Positions 1 to 11,972 of a stretch of DNA of 64,000 nucleotides are shown piece after piece. The notes beneath the pieces are model-generated. The model had not been told where the DNA came from. It did not search any database and was given only the letters and a program-made list of their open reading frames with translations. This DNA is from Corythucha ciliata (taxonomy: Eukaryota > Arthropoda > Insecta > Hemiptera > Tingidae). How positions within the stretch are numbered: position 1 is the stretch's first letter; each line of letters opens with the position of its first letter. Both the position numbers and the translations under genes were made by a program. The DNA lies in NCBI GenBank assembly GCA_038030265.1, contig CM075939.1:9343253-9407252 (forward strand), read 5' to 3'.

Positions 1-230
1 ATAAGGGAAAAAGTTATCAGTTTTTGGACAGAAAAATCTGGAACAGATGGCTACAAACGACAGTTTTTCACCTTTAGTTTTCGACGGATAGTGACCGTTT
101 CTGTGCAAATTCAGTATTTGATGACCATAAATTGACGATTTCTAGTTCCTGATCCCCGACTACATCTGTAAAAAGACAATGGCTCATCTGACATTGTCCG
201 CAGTGAAGCTCCCAACCCTTTGGATCAAGG

Positions 231-246
231 GCTGGCTACGCCACTG
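231..246 (-). mobile_element. hAT-type terminal repeat, isolated end
   Basis: Read on the minus strand this stretch is CAGTGGCGTAGCCAGC, which is typical of the outer end of hAT-superfamily DNA transposons. The matching other end would lie to the left, outside the window. I see no transposase. It is short, so it could be chance. Confidence 0.35.
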
Positions 247-749
247 CCCTTACACGTTTATGACTTTTCACTCAAAGCTAAATCCACAGAAGTATTATAG
301 CTGTCTCGCCTTTTTTTAAAACCTATTTTCAAATGAATAAACTCAGTTCTAGTAGATAGGTATACCCTTCTTTGCGAATGAAAGGACGTGCCCAATCTCA
401 GGTTTTTCTCTGAGCATCTCGTTATCGTACATCCTGTATAAGGATTTTTAATTTTCGATAAAAGTCAACCCCCACTTGACCATAATAAATCTGTGCCTAT
501 CGACTTTCCTTTGATCAGAAAAACTTCTTCAACGTGTCCCCGTCAAAATTACTCATGAGCGTTTGTTTAATTAATTGGCAATTTTCTTAGAAGGAAAAAA
601 CAAAAAAAAAAGTTGTTTTTCTCTTCAAAATCTCTTCTTTCGACCTGCAAAATTCAAACAATTCTTGCGAATTTCAACATGCGAAATATCATGAAAACAT
701 CATCGGAAGTGGGCCTTTGATTGAAACTGACTGTGTACGCCCACCAAAG

Positions 750-1114
750 TATCAAAAAATGTCGCCCCAGCAGCTGGCTGTCCAATAGAGTGCATTTACT
801 GTTACGAATTTCGACGTTTTTAGTTAATTTGCTATTATTCGACAAAAATTACCACTCATGGCCGTATTTAGAGACCTTCCTTATCTGAGCTTTAACTTGA
901 GTTGTGCGAAGATCATACGGTTCATTAAAATGCATCACCTGTTTTTGAAACACTTTAGGCGGTTAAGGAAAGTCTCTGAATACGGCCATCAGTGTGACTC
1001 TCTACTTTAGCCATTTCTGCACAATAATCCCTAAACTAATAACGTCGAAATTCGTATTAGTAGTGAAATCCACTCTATTCAACAGCCAGCTGCCGGAGCG
1101 ATATTTTTTTCATA
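750..1114. mobile_element. Palindromic MITE containing a second palindromic MITE
   Basis: The left arm (from about 750) and the reverse complement of the right arm (ending about 1114) match over roughly 90 bases with scattered mismatches, around the shared core GCAGCTGGCTG. Between the arms sits a second inverted repeat at 853-994, whose ends read CACTCATGGCCGTATTTAGAGAC on the left and the complement on the right, ending ACGGCCATCAGTG. The simplest reading is one hairpin element inserted in another. No coding capacity is seen. Confidence 0.6.
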
Positions 1115-1984
1115 ACAGATGATTCACTAATTAAAACGACCGATTTGAAGTCGCTTAAGCGAATACTCAGCTTGAGTGACGACTATGAATTCGGCCCTCA
1201 GTATCATCTACTACATCTTCATCAACAACAGCTGTTGTATGGTAGGTACAATGGTGTTAATTAGGGGTTGCTAAAAGTTTTGAGTGTGAATCTGGATTCA
1301 GCACTCCAGAAACACGGGAAGAAACAGCCAGAAAACGGGTGAAATCACGACGTATAATGAAAACTTTTGAATTTTTCGAGGAGGTTGTGGCGGAAACAAT
1401 TTCTAATTGTCTTGTTAACCGAATTGGATCTAATTTTCTCCAAAAGGATTTTGATATTCTTTGACATAATTATGTGATTGTGATACAGCCTTGAAAACGT
1501 CATTCGAATTCAGCACTCCTTACAAAACGGAAACTTGACAAAAATAACAAACAAGTGAAAAGCACGTTAAAAAGTGCTGAAATGTGAGGTTATTTGTGTA
1601 ACGTAGAATATTTTTTGATACGACGTTTAGCGTAGAGGGCCGGAAATTTGATTTTCGGATTCAGACTCACGGAATCAGTCATCAACCTTAGTCCCGGAGT
1701 TTTTCCTCCCAAAACTACCCGCTTCCTGGAGTATTACAGCATTCTGTACCTTTCCAGCATTTTGTACCTTTTTGCATTTAGCATTTTGTGGTTCAAGCAT
1801 GTAATGGATAAAGCACTTCGTGGTTAACCACGAACCCATTAACTTCGTATGAATTTGTGACTCTCTGGCAGAGAATCGTTAGTTTTCCCAAGTTCCATGA
1901 TTCCATCCCTTGCTAAAGCCTTGATTGAGTATAAGGGAGGGTGGCGTTTGATATACCAACGATCAAAAAAATATTACGTACCAC

Positions 1985-3252
1985 CTGAATTGGACTCGTC
2001 GCGACCGACTTGTGGACGGCTATTTTGCGACCCTCTTCGTGCAACGAGCAACAGTGGAAATCGCATTCCGTGTTCGAGTTGCCTGGTGAGCCCGAGCGTG
2101 CCGTCGACGGCGAGTGTGCGTGATTGGCGCACTCGGGCGTGTGAACGTGTATGGAGGACTGTGTTTCAAACGAGCCGCCCGGTGACCGGCCCAGTTTACT
2201 ACTCACGCCGCTGCTAATCGAGCCGTCTCGCAGTAATAACTGTTCGTCGTGATTGATGACCGTTATCTGTGGACTCGTCTGGTACCTTTCATTTTTATAA
2301 AAAAACAAAACAAAAACAATTTTTTTTCCACATTTTTTTTTAAGATTCTCTCACCTCGGAGGGTAGACGTCATTAATAAGCGTCTCCTTCTTTCCAGTCT
2401 GACTGTCGACAGACGTTTGTATAATAAGGGAGGGCTGTTTTCGAGGCCCTCCGCCCGCTGCTAACGGCTGTGGCGAAGCCTCTCTGTCTTTCCTTTGTTG
2501 ATCCCAATGGAGGACAACCGTGACTCGACCCTTATTGTCCATGATCTTCCACGATGGACTCTCATCCTGAAGGTCGAGCGCGTGAATAGTTTCGCATACG
2601 ATTTTAGGGATCGCGGAGATAGCTAGGAGGGTCGGGGGGATAAAAAAAAAAGGTTAAATGTTGCAACAATTTTAACCCTTTTTTCCAGCCTTAAAATAAC
2701 CAAACCAACCAGTGCGAATAACGTCAACTCCCGTAGGATACCACCTTTCACCTTGTCGTAAAAGTAATATGACGGTGTTGTTTGGAAGTGTCCTAAAATA
2801 TTCCCCGTCTTCAACTTGCGTCCCGTCGCTTTCAAGCACCAATCGAACCGGCTCGTTCGGTGGAATCTGAAGTTTTTCTTTTCCTGTAAGCAAAATTGGC
2901 AGAGGCGGTGGGGACGGATAATTAAAACCCACGACATAAAATATGTAACGCTTCTCTTCCCCCATCACCCCCGATCGATTGAATTTCAAAAGCTCTGCCC
3001 TCTCTCACTTCAAATATCAGATACTCCATGAATGGTATAAGTGAGGGGGGGGGGAAGTGTTAAGAAGCTTTAGTCAGCTTCTTATAAGTGGTTAGGCAAA
3101 GCTTCGTGAGTGATTTGGGGTAGGGGGTGGGTTATTTAAAACGATTGAGTCTCACCTCGAGTTTCTAAATCCTTCAAACTATTCACAACCAGACTTTTTT
3201 TTATGTTTCTCCAAACGTCCCATATTTTAAAGGGCCTCTTGGCTCTCAGCTC
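1985..3252 (-). CDS. Drep2: DREP/CIDE-N domain protein (DNA fragmentation factor-related, Drep2-like), partial
   Basis: Four internal exons on the minus strand join in frame: 3156-3252, 2710-2883, 2355-2622 and 1985-2285 (280 codons). The first two encode a CIDE-N domain. It starts RPFKIWDVWRN and continues with EPVRLVLESDGTQVEDGEYF and RTLPNNTVILLLRQGERW, the ubiquitin-like fold through which DFF40/DFF45/CIDE and insect DREP proteins pair or polymerise. The third exon carries PSWKIMDNKGRVTVVLHWDQ and the fourth ends near LHEEGRKIAVHKSVATSPIQ. I remember both as conserved in insect Drep2-type proteins. No CAD nuclease motif is seen, so a regulatory or neuronal DREP fits better than a nuclease. 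The start codon exon (right of 3252) and the 3' end (left of 1985, off the window or unrecognised) are missing. The last donor could be three bases further on (1982). Family identity is firm; the exact paralogue is inferred. Confidence 0.85.
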
Positions 3253-3817
3253 CTGGAAAAAGGCACAAATTTGATTTAAGTGATTTCGTTTTAGTTTGAA
3301 ACTCCCCCCCCCCTCCGCCTGCCCAAAGATCTCACCCACAGAGTTCCTAACTAATAAATTGTCCGTTTTTTAAACCTTAAAATCAAGTCTTAGAATCACA
3401 GTTTTACTGCTTAATTTTTCCAGCAGTCTTCCGATATCAGCAGGAAAAGTCAGCGAAGTAGACGGTTTTTCGAGTTTGTTTAGCATGAATGGGCTGGGGC
3501 GGGGGTAATTTTTGGTTGATGGCCCTTGGAGAGGAACCTGTTGTGCTTGCTATACGAGCGGTAGTGGCGGGGGCGATGTTGACAGAGTTAGTAATCCCAA
3601 ATATTCAGTCTCAAGCGCTTTATTTTTGCTATTTTATGAACGTATTTTCCTAATTTTTTTAATGGTGCTTGCAGAAGGGGGGGTCGGAGTAGAATGGCAA
3701 AAAGTGTCGTTGTTTTTCGTAAATTATCCACACTTTCGTTCTATTTTAGTCATTACGAAGTGGGTTCACGTACGAATTGGACTACTGAAAAAATAAATAA
3801 ATAAATTAAACGATATA

Positions 3818-4769
3818 CAGGGTGTTCATAAATTACCTCGACAGAGAAAGTATGGTGATAGTACACCTCATTTGTGATCGAAATTACTATTTGAGGTTTT
3901 TTGGAATTCCTTTTGGTTTTCGAGATATCGTCAATTTCGCGTTTTTTTGGCGACCCTCTGTTTTTTTACGACAAGTGACTAGTACGACATAATCAACAGA
4001 TGCTAGACTAAAAGTAAATAGCTCTTTGAAAAGAGCACAAAACTTCCTTCATTATTGGTCCTCAACTCAATAAAATTACACCAAGGCCCTAGCCGTTAGG
4101 GCATTAGATATCCAAAGGAAACTCGTTTTCATTAGCGATTTTCACCATTTCGTCAAAGGAAACAATGTTTTTGCATTCACAGGGAAAACTTCCTTATGAT
4201 GTTAGCTTTCCAATGACGTACAATAGTTACCAGTTTTCACCATCTAGTGAAGAGGTAGAAGCAATAAACGAGCCCAAAACTGAAAAATAACCCGCATTGA
4301 GGACCCATTGAATGAGGTGAATCCAGTTATGATTACTTGTTTCCGACGGGTGAGACATACGGATTCAAGCGGTCAGCTAAATCCAACTCTAATTTACGTT
4401 GGTGAGTTGAAATCGGGTGGTGGTGAAGCTTAAAATATCTTTAGGGGATTGGGCTTCATGGACCAGTGGTCACCCTGACCCCCCAACCATGCAAATGCTA
4501 GGGCCTTGGTTTAATTTTATTGAGCGGAGGACCAATAATGAAGGAAATTTTGTGCTCTTTTCAATGAGCTATTTACTTTTAGTCTAGCACCTGTTGATGA
4601 TGCCGTACTAGTCACTTTTGTAAAAAAAGAGAGTCACCAAAAAAACACGAAATTGACGATATCTCGAAAACCAAAAGGAATTCCAAAAAACCTCAAATAG
4701 TGATTTCGATCACAAATGAGGTGTACTATCACAATACTTTCTCTGTCGAGGTGATTTATGAACACCCTG
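3818..4769. mobile_element. Long-hairpin MITE with TA target duplication (mariner-like ends)
   Basis: The element begins CAGGGTGTTCATAAATTACC and ends in its near-perfect inverse, with a TA dinucleotide on both sides (3816-3817 and 4770-4771), as Tc1/mariner-type insertions leave. The arms pair for roughly 290 bases each, including the stretch around ATATCGTCAATTTCG and its inverse. That is far longer than a usual MITE repeat, so the 952-bp element is nearly one large hairpin. No transposase frame is present. A second element with the same CAGGGTG terminus lies at 48128-49827. Confidence 0.8.
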
Positions 4770-4979
4770 TAGACCAGGCACAACTTCTGAATGAACTAAT
4801 TTGGAGTCTTCCGGTAATTAGGTCAAAATTAGTGATTAAGGACGCCACACAACTGGATGGTGGAAGGTTTAAGGGAATAATTGTCTCGACTTATTAAAAT
4901 CATTTGGATTCTAAAGTTATTATTTAGAACCTTCGAGCAGTCGATGTAAGATTTATTTTAAAAAATAATGGGTAAAATG

Positions 4980-7900
4980 CATTACTGCCCCTTATTGGGG
5001 AACAACAGTCGCTCCTCGGCCAATCAACTCCTAAAAAAAACTCACCCCCAATCTTCTCTCATTTTTTTATAGGGGAAAATTCAAGCACGACCTTTCTCTC
5101 ACTCACAACAACAATGTTTTCTGGCACTTCATTCCGAGTCACTCACACCTCCCACACCCCTCACCCAGCCATTTTTCCTCCCCATCTATCGCTACACTCA
5201 ACCAGACACCTTTTCTATATACCACCAACCGCCAAACAACCCCTTTTATCCAATTTACACACATATGTGGGGAGGGGAGAAACACAACTATCTTGACACC
5301 ATAACCTCCCCTTCCCCTGACGTCCCGACCCCCTTTTATGTCATTTCATCACCAAAAGGGGGTGAAATTAGTGGGAGTGGAATATAGTGAGAAGCTATGG
5401 GGTTGGTGTGAGGGGAGATGGAGGGGTTCATTGATGCCTTCTGCCTACCCATCATCCCACCTGACCCACTTTTAGATTCACTCCAATAAGCTTCGTACTT
5501 GACTTTGCAAATGTTATGCGGGGCGAAGGCAATGGTGTGGGACAAAAGTGGTGAGGGGGGTGGACGAGACGGGTGAGGAGGTTTTTTTTTTTGTAAACCT
5601 ACAAATTTTCGTCGCCCGTTAAAATTTAGGATAACCATGCAGTACGCAGAGGGTGTTTGCGTAAATTGACATAATTTTGAGGGCGTGGAGGCGTTAACGT
5701 TTATGGTTTACACAGATGAATGAAATATGGGTTACTCGGTTTCGTGCTAGTGGTTTAGCTCTTGTTGATTGGAGTAATTTAAATTCGAATAATACGTGAG
5801 GGTTTTTGGGGAGACTGACACAAAATTTCCATGCAAGGAATTCGAGGAATTATAATTTGTCTTCCTTAAATTTACCTCTCTTGCCATTACATATCTTCTT
5901 TAGGTGGGGGCATCCAGCGGATGTTCGGGAGAGCTGTGACCGTGTTGGAAATATTTTCTCGATTTTTTTTTTTCTCACACTATCTCACTCTCCTCGTTTA
6001 TGTGTTTCGTCCCTTTCACGGCAACCCTTTTTTTTTCTACTTGCCCACCCCAAGACGGTCCGTCGGTCTGGTCGGACCTAGCGCAGGGCGACCTCCCATA
6101 CTCTGCTGGCCTCTTCTACTGCTGCCATCTAGAATCGATTGCACTGCACCCACGCAGGACGACAGAACTCTCTCTCCCGCCCCCCGAGCCAACCAACCCG
6201 CCCCAGCATACAACCGCCTCCGCCCCCTTTTTTGACACCTCACCCTCCACCAATCACCCAACCCATCCCACCCTCTATCACTCACTATGCACATGTAAAA
6301 AGGGTAGTTAAGAGTGGTTGGGGGTGTTTAGAATGGCAGGAGGTGGAGGGTGGGGTGAAAACCTGTCTTTCACATATTTCCCCCTCACCGTCACCGCCAC
6401 TCCAACCCATCGAACAACCGCAAGTTTGTGTCCGCTGCTTTTTCTTTCCTCAATCCCCCCCCCCACCGTTTACTTGACGGAGTAAAAGCAGTTGGGAACC
6501 GTGGCAGAAATTTTTCCCATATGTGTCACGGTTGTGACCTGAATCACGATCCCGCCATCAACCAAAACTACACAATTTCATTGCAATACGATGCCACCTC
6601 CCTCCATCCACGGAACATCTCTTCCTACTCTTATTTGTTTCGAACTAAACTTTTTTGTCCTACTTTATTTAGTTTGAAAACTACCGCAGAACAAAAAAGT
6701 TACAAATTTCCGATGCATATGCAACGGTCCGCATTAAAGATAGGCAACAAAACGCACGACCAACTCATTGGCTATGCAATAACCCGCGATACCATCCACA
6801 ATTTCTTGGAAAAGGTGACCCATTAACTGTTTTTTTGTTTTTTTTTTAAATTAAAAAACGAGCGAACCTTAGTGGGAATATGCGCTTTCGTCTCCTATCG
6901 TGGGCGTATCTGCCGCAAAATTTCCGCGAATCTTTGCTGAAAAATGATCGTTTTTCAATATCATGCGGCCCTGTAGTAGTTATCTTTTATCCGTCCACTG
7001 GGGTCTGTATCGACTCCGGTGCCGATTTTAATAGTTTTCTTGTTTTCCGTGAACCCCCCCCCCCAATTTCACATATCTAGGGATCTAACTAATTTATACG
7101 TCAAAAAAAGTCAATTATGACGCAAAATCTGATACATCAGACCGAACAATAACAATAATTTAGCTCCAGAAACCAATTACCTCTCAAAGCCAAAAGTAAA
7201 ACATTCGATTTTCTTGACGCCTGTTACACCGGAAGAGCTTTACACCGTAATAAGAGGTCTAAAGAATACCGAATCTGCTTGTGAAGCTTTGTCTCTGCGA
7301 CTTTGTACGATAATAAACTAATAAATTCTCAGTTCAGGAGTCTTCCCCAAAAAACTGAAGATCAAAAAAGTCATTGCTGTGCCCAATACAAAAGATACCC
7401 ATATTTGCAACAATTGTAGAGCTAGTTATTAAAACGTTTGTTAGCCTTCTTCGTTAAAAACAAAGCTCTTGGAGGAAAACGTTCTGATTGGGGGGGGGGG
7501 GGTTGCACCGCTGGGAGTTTTTCGTTATGTCTGCCGCGTGATGACCGTTATTATTGAAGAGTGTTCAGCCGTATTGGACGTTACTTTCTCGAAATTCCCT
7601 GGCGTAATTACATAGCGAAACCTCCGGAAAAAAGTCGCCAACCATACCCCAGTGTTCCCAGTGGACACTGGCTCAGAACTGCTCAATCGGCCACGTGATG
7701 ACTAGTCTCACTGGGTTTTCGATCCAAGCCACCCAACTCATGCATTTCGTGTCAACTGTACGATTTGACTCTGATTTTTGTTTTTTAAACGTGAGTGGCT
7801 CATCTTTTAACTTTTTATGTTCCAGATGGTGACTTTGAAGTCAAAGAGCCTAGGGTGATCCCGTGACGGGAGGAATTCTTGCAAATTGACTTCAATCGGC

Positions 7901-8340
7901 ACGGTGCATGTCTTCAGAGCTCGCGGTTTCCGAGTGTTATCTTCTACATACATTGGTGCTTCTGGTAAAAGGAGGGTTCTAAAAACCCTGTTTTCCTTCA
8001 ATTTTTATCAAGCAACGCCTTTGAAAACGTATTTTTACGTTTTATAGGACGGCCGACGATGACTGTTCCACCTTATTGTCGCGCTCTGTGAGACACACTC
8101 GACTCAGATAGACTCCCTTACTTTGGGGTCTGTTGTTGCTTCTTGGACACCTACCGAAAAATCGACGCTAATATCTCACCCTCCTAGTCTGGTGAGTTTT
8201 ACTATCGTCCTACTTTTTTTTTGACATTTTATAATTTATGATGGTAGGAGTTAGCTGATGTGCTTATTAGGCCTCTGAGCGCAAAGAAATTCGGATGTTG
8301 GAGGGAGGCATAATGTTAATTATTGGATTTGTCTAATTTT
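4980..8340. other. Non-coding stretch upstream of the DREP gene, CT/C-rich tracts
   Basis: I see no gene here. About 5050-6480 is rich in CCC, CTC and CACCC runs on the plus strand, which creates several chance open frames of 60-130 codons without recognisable motifs or splice context. It lies 5' of the minus-strand DREP exons and could hold their promoter and first exon, but I could not identify either. A G homopolymer lies near 7490-7502. Confidence 0.5.
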
Positions 8341-8344
8341 TGAA

Positions 8345-8510
8345 AAACTAAGGCCTGGGTGGCCAACCCAGGGCCCGCGGGCAAAAAAGTGGCCCTCAGA
8401 GCCTTTCACAATGGCCCGCTCGTGGCCTACTGTGGCCAATTATTATTTTTAATGTTGGATTTTTGCGCCCTTCGGATTTTTGTGCAAATGGAAAACGCTA
8501 CGATTCGCGC
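8345..8510. mobile_element. hAT-like relic (GGTGGCCAACCCAGGGCCCGCGGGC type end)
   Basis: The sequence from about 8345 resembles the widespread hAT terminus with GTGGCCAACC followed by GGGCCCGCGGGC. It is followed by a segment ending TGCAAATGGAAAACGCT, which also closes the segment near 10675-10695 and occurs in the arms of the hairpin at 49851-49988. No partner end is identified. Confidence 0.35.
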
Positions 8511-8589
8511 CTCCTTGTGGGCGGCTAATCCTCTGCTGAGGGCCCACCCAATCCAGACCAAAATTGAAAATAACGCAAATTTGGGGCTG

Positions 8590-9240
8590 AAATTGAGATA
8601 AATGGCTAACTCACGGCTAAAGTTATTGAGAAAAATTACTGAATCACGGACAGAAACTGTGAGAATAAGTGCTAAATCACTCATAAAATTAAGAAAAATA
8701 CATAGCTAATTCGCGAGGTAAAACGTTAGGTACATCACGTCTGAAATTGAGAAAAGGCTCTAAAATCGCGGATAAAGTGTAAAAAACAGTAATTTGCGTT
8801 TAAAATTACGAAACACGCTAATTCTCGGATGAAATAGTGAAAAATCGATAATTCACCAATAGTTTTGAGGAAAAAGGGCTAATTCGGGCCTAAAATTACG
8901 AAAACATGAATTCTCGGCTTATTCAGAACGCAGTTTCGTCGGTTCAATCTGAAAAAAACCCTAATTCATGGCTAGGAGTGAAAAAACGTTAGTGAGCGGG
9001 GAAAATTGAGGGGGGGGGGGAGCTAGAGTCTAGAAGTATGGAAACGACAATTTTCAGCTCCTGAAGGCAAGTTCATGGCTCAAACTGCGAAAAAACGCTA
9101 ACCCATAGCTAAAAACGAAAAAATCGCTAATTCGCAGCTAAAAGTAAGAAAAGTTGCTAATTCATGTATGAGATTGAGAAAAATCGTTAATTAGCAACTG
9201 AAATGAGGAAAAACTCGAATTCTCTGCAAAATTAAGATAA
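8590..9240 (+). repeat. Degenerate ~30-bp repeat array, family A, forward
   Basis: Many diverged units of the form GCTAATTCGCGGCTAAAATTGAGAAAAA follow one another at about 30-31 bases per unit. A variant unit with the sense CTCCTGAAGGCAAGTTCATGGCT appears near 9057. The same unit and the same kind of variant recur at 10080-10600, 21050-21840, 46780-47460 and 59860-60850, and inverted at 27960-28790 and 45520-46400. Confidence 0.75.
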
Positions 9241-9349
9241 ATCTTTTTTTTGACGTGAAACGTCTTTAAAACGGCTGTTTTTTTCGTTTTTTATAACAAC
9301 ACTCAAGGGTCGGGGTTGCCCCCCCCCCTCAGTCTATAGATCTAGTCCA

Positions 9350-9990
9350 GGATCCCCTTCCCTCTGACAAGGTTTAGGAGGTCCTCGGCTAGAGTTTCGC
9401 CGGTCGGAGCACCTTCGAGTGAATCGACCCCGAAGATTTTGAGCCGGCGGCCCGCGAGCGCCTCACACTCGAACACGATGTGATAGGCGGTCTCGTCTTC
9501 TTCTCCACACAGTCTACACACCGCGGGGACTCCGTGGTTACCCCGATGCGGTATAGGTGGTAACGGAGCTGGCAGAATCCTGTGATAAGGCCCACCACCG
9601 TCCTATTAAGGTCTCTCCGGACAAGTCGGAGCAGTTTGCTCGTAAGCCTCCTGCACGGTCTTTCGACCATGCGCTTACTCTGCTGGTGTCCCTCCAGTCT
9701 CTGCCAGCGTATAGCCGCCAGGGCACTAATCCACTTGGCTATCGCCATCCTGAAGGTCGATGCGAGACGCCGAGCGCCGGCTCCGGGTCAGTGAAGTCGC
9801 TACTCGAGCCCTTGTGTCCCGGTACGGAGGAGGGACAGCGTTCGCCGAGGATTCTGGGCATGATATCCGGCATCATGCCCAGCACTGGGTCCCGAACCGT
9901 GTCCAGGATCCCGGCGTGGATCCTCCTGGAATTAAGGTTCCCACCCCTCCATAAACCACCCCATTTATGCCTTAGTGCTGACATTGCCGC
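9350..9990 (-). mobile_element. 5'-truncated non-LTR retrotransposon (LINE) fragment, C-terminal pol
   Basis: On the minus strand this encodes the end of a LINE polyprotein. Around 9739-9850 it has a decayed RNase H-to-C-terminal linker (VPGHKG, then FTDPEPALGVSH). It continues through AIAKWISALAAIRWQRLEGH and LITGFCQLRYHLYRIGV to a CCHC-type zinc knuckle (CRLCGEEDETAYHIVFEC, about 9445-9520) and the terminal GETLAEDLLNLVRGKGILD followed by a stop near 9350. The zinc motif is in a different frame from the preceding part, so at least one frameshift has occurred: this is a dead copy. It is GC-richer than its surroundings and sits between two stretches of the same ~30-bp array, so it probably landed inside that array. 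Confidence 0.85.
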
Positions 9991-10079
9991 CGCCTCTTGA
10001 TGAAGAATCGGGAGGGAGTCCCGTCAGTACCTACATCGTGGCAGTAGGAGTGGAGTGCATATATAGCGGCTTCTGAAGG

Positions 10080-10600
10080 TAACTTCGTGGTTGAAAGTCA
10101 ACAAAATCGCTAATCCACGGCTAAATGGGGATAATGCGCTAATGCGGATAAAATTCAAAAAAGCGTTAATTCGCAGCAAAAATTGGAAAACAAAACTCTC
10201 ATTGATGGCTCGCTAGGAGGGTAAAATTAGGTGAAACGCTAGTTGACGGCTGAAATCAAGATAAATGGCTATTTATGGGGTTAAATTGAGAACTTTTGCT
10301 ATTTCACAGAAATAAATTGAGTAAATGTCAAGTCGCGGTTTCCGGAGACAACTTCGTGGCTAAAATTAGAAAATACAGCGCAAATTCACGGGTAAAATCG
10401 CTTACCAGCGGCTTAAATCAGGAAAAACAGACATTCATTGCAAGAAAAATCGCTAATTCACGGCTGAAATGGACGCAAATCGGTAATTCGCGGCTAAAAT
10501 GGAGGCAAATCGCTAATTCACCGATGAAATTGAGAAGAAGTGATAAAGTGTGGAAAAAAACGTTAATTCGTGACTTCTGGAGGCAATTTCACGGAGGCGT
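10080..10600 (+). repeat. Degenerate ~30-bp repeat array, family A, forward
   Basis: Continuation of the family A array on the other side of the LINE fragment. The clearest run is at about 10450-10540, where consecutive units such as GCTAATTCACGGCTGAAATG and GGTAATTCGCGGCTAAAATG keep a 30-base period. Variant units of the CTTCTGGAGGCAATTTC kind occur near 10070, 10350 and 10575. Confidence 0.75.
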
Positions 10601-10853
10601 TGGTGAAAGATTCGCCTGGGGTCGCCAAATGCCTAAGTCGGCACTACAAAATGAGCTGCCAACAGGCACATTTTTTGTGCAAATGGAAAACGCTATTTTA
10701 TACTGTAGTTAACTTATGTTGAAGTCATTGATCGAGCCCCCCCCCCCACAAGTTCCTTTTTTTTCAGAGCGTCACGGCCTTTTGCTTAGTTCAAAGTGTT
10801 GATTGTGCTCGATAGGGGGGGGGGATGGGTAGCCCGCGTGAGTTTTTACGACC

Positions 10854-10987
10854 AGGGGGCCTATTCTGAGTTGTCGGGATAAAATCCCGCAAGCGGGATC
10901 CAAGAACGCTGAATAAGAAATAACATTATCCCGTCATAGCAACCGCACTTGCGGCATTTCTTCCCGACAACTCAGAATAGGCCCCCA
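10854..10987. mobile_element. Short palindromic MITE (GGGGGCCTATTCTGAGTTGTCGGGA ends)
   Basis: Both ends match as inverted repeats for about 25 bases: AGGGGGCCTATTCTGAGTTG on the left and its complement at the right. An internal ATCCCGCAAGCGGGAT palindrome is also present. A diverged copy of the same element lies inverted at 41658-41793. Confidence 0.7.
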
Positions 10988-10999
10988 GGTTTATGTCCC

Positions 11000-11970
11000 A
11001 CGACCAAAAAAAGGTTGGTCGGCCCTGCACTAAGGTCTCGCAAAAGTCGGGTGGTGCCCTTCCGAGTTATTTGCCGAAGCTAATCTGTATTTGACCATAA
11101 GACGAAAGGAGGTGGTAGATGAAAACACAAATTTAACATTTCTGTTAGGGACAATAAATTACCTGAGAGCGGACGTGATACTAAAGACCCGCAATACATT
11201 GTTGTACAGCGGGCCGGCGACTCAGCGAGATACTTAAGCTTCGACCACAAACTCTCACTTTCAACCCAGGAATAGAAAGGCCAACATCCTTCCAACTCAC
11301 ACCTTTGCCAACTTACTGTCGGTGTAGCCTTCAGGAGGAATAAAACCTATCATTTTCCTGTCCTATAAAATGATAGTTTGGCCAACAAACTTGGACTTAG
11401 AACCCCGGGGAAATAGACTTCACTTGGTTATCGAGGTAATCAAGGCACCTCGGTCGAATTTGACCCGGGAGAGGGGTGGCGAAATTGTATCGTCTAGTAT
11501 TTTTGGCCTTCAGAAATTCACTAGGCCGCCGGCAGGCGGGGGTCTTCCCCTATTTTCAGCCCCACCTGGGCATCGTAAGTCCTTTAAATGTGACATAGTT
11601 TCTCTTGTGACTCGCCATTCCCTTGACGTATAGGGTAATGTATGGGGCGTGCGGGTAAAGGTTTACACTTTACAGTCGTTTGTTTTGAGGTAACTAAACA
11701 AATCTTTTTAGTAACTTAAAATACGATTTCTTAATGGTTCCTAAACAGTCATGACTATAAAATAAGTTGAATATAGAGAGACAGATCATAACACTGATAA
11801 TAAAACAGAGAATATAACAGTTTTCTGTGTCTGATACAAAAATAAACGCGAAGGCCGTTTGAAATAAAAGTTCTTTGAAAAAGGCGGCCATATAAAGCGT
11901 AGTTATGCCTTGTATGTACTTAATTAAGATCACAGATATGAAATCTACGACTCATTTGTCATTAACAATA
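11000..11970. other. Gene-poor spacer 3' of the RUFY gene
   Basis: No gene is recognised. The stretch 11160-11225 shares a diverged segment of about 45 bases with 38070-38120 (see findings). The part next to the RUFY stop codon (11640-11972) should contain its 3' untranslated region, but I see no canonical AATAAA on the minus strand close to the stop. Confidence 0.4.
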
Positions 11971-11972
11971 GT

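Noticed and set aside
5800..6830. Several overlapping plus-strand frames of 90-130 codons
   Set aside because: They are produced by C-rich and CT-rich low-complexity DNA; Pro/Ser/Thr-rich translation in three frames at once is typical of that.
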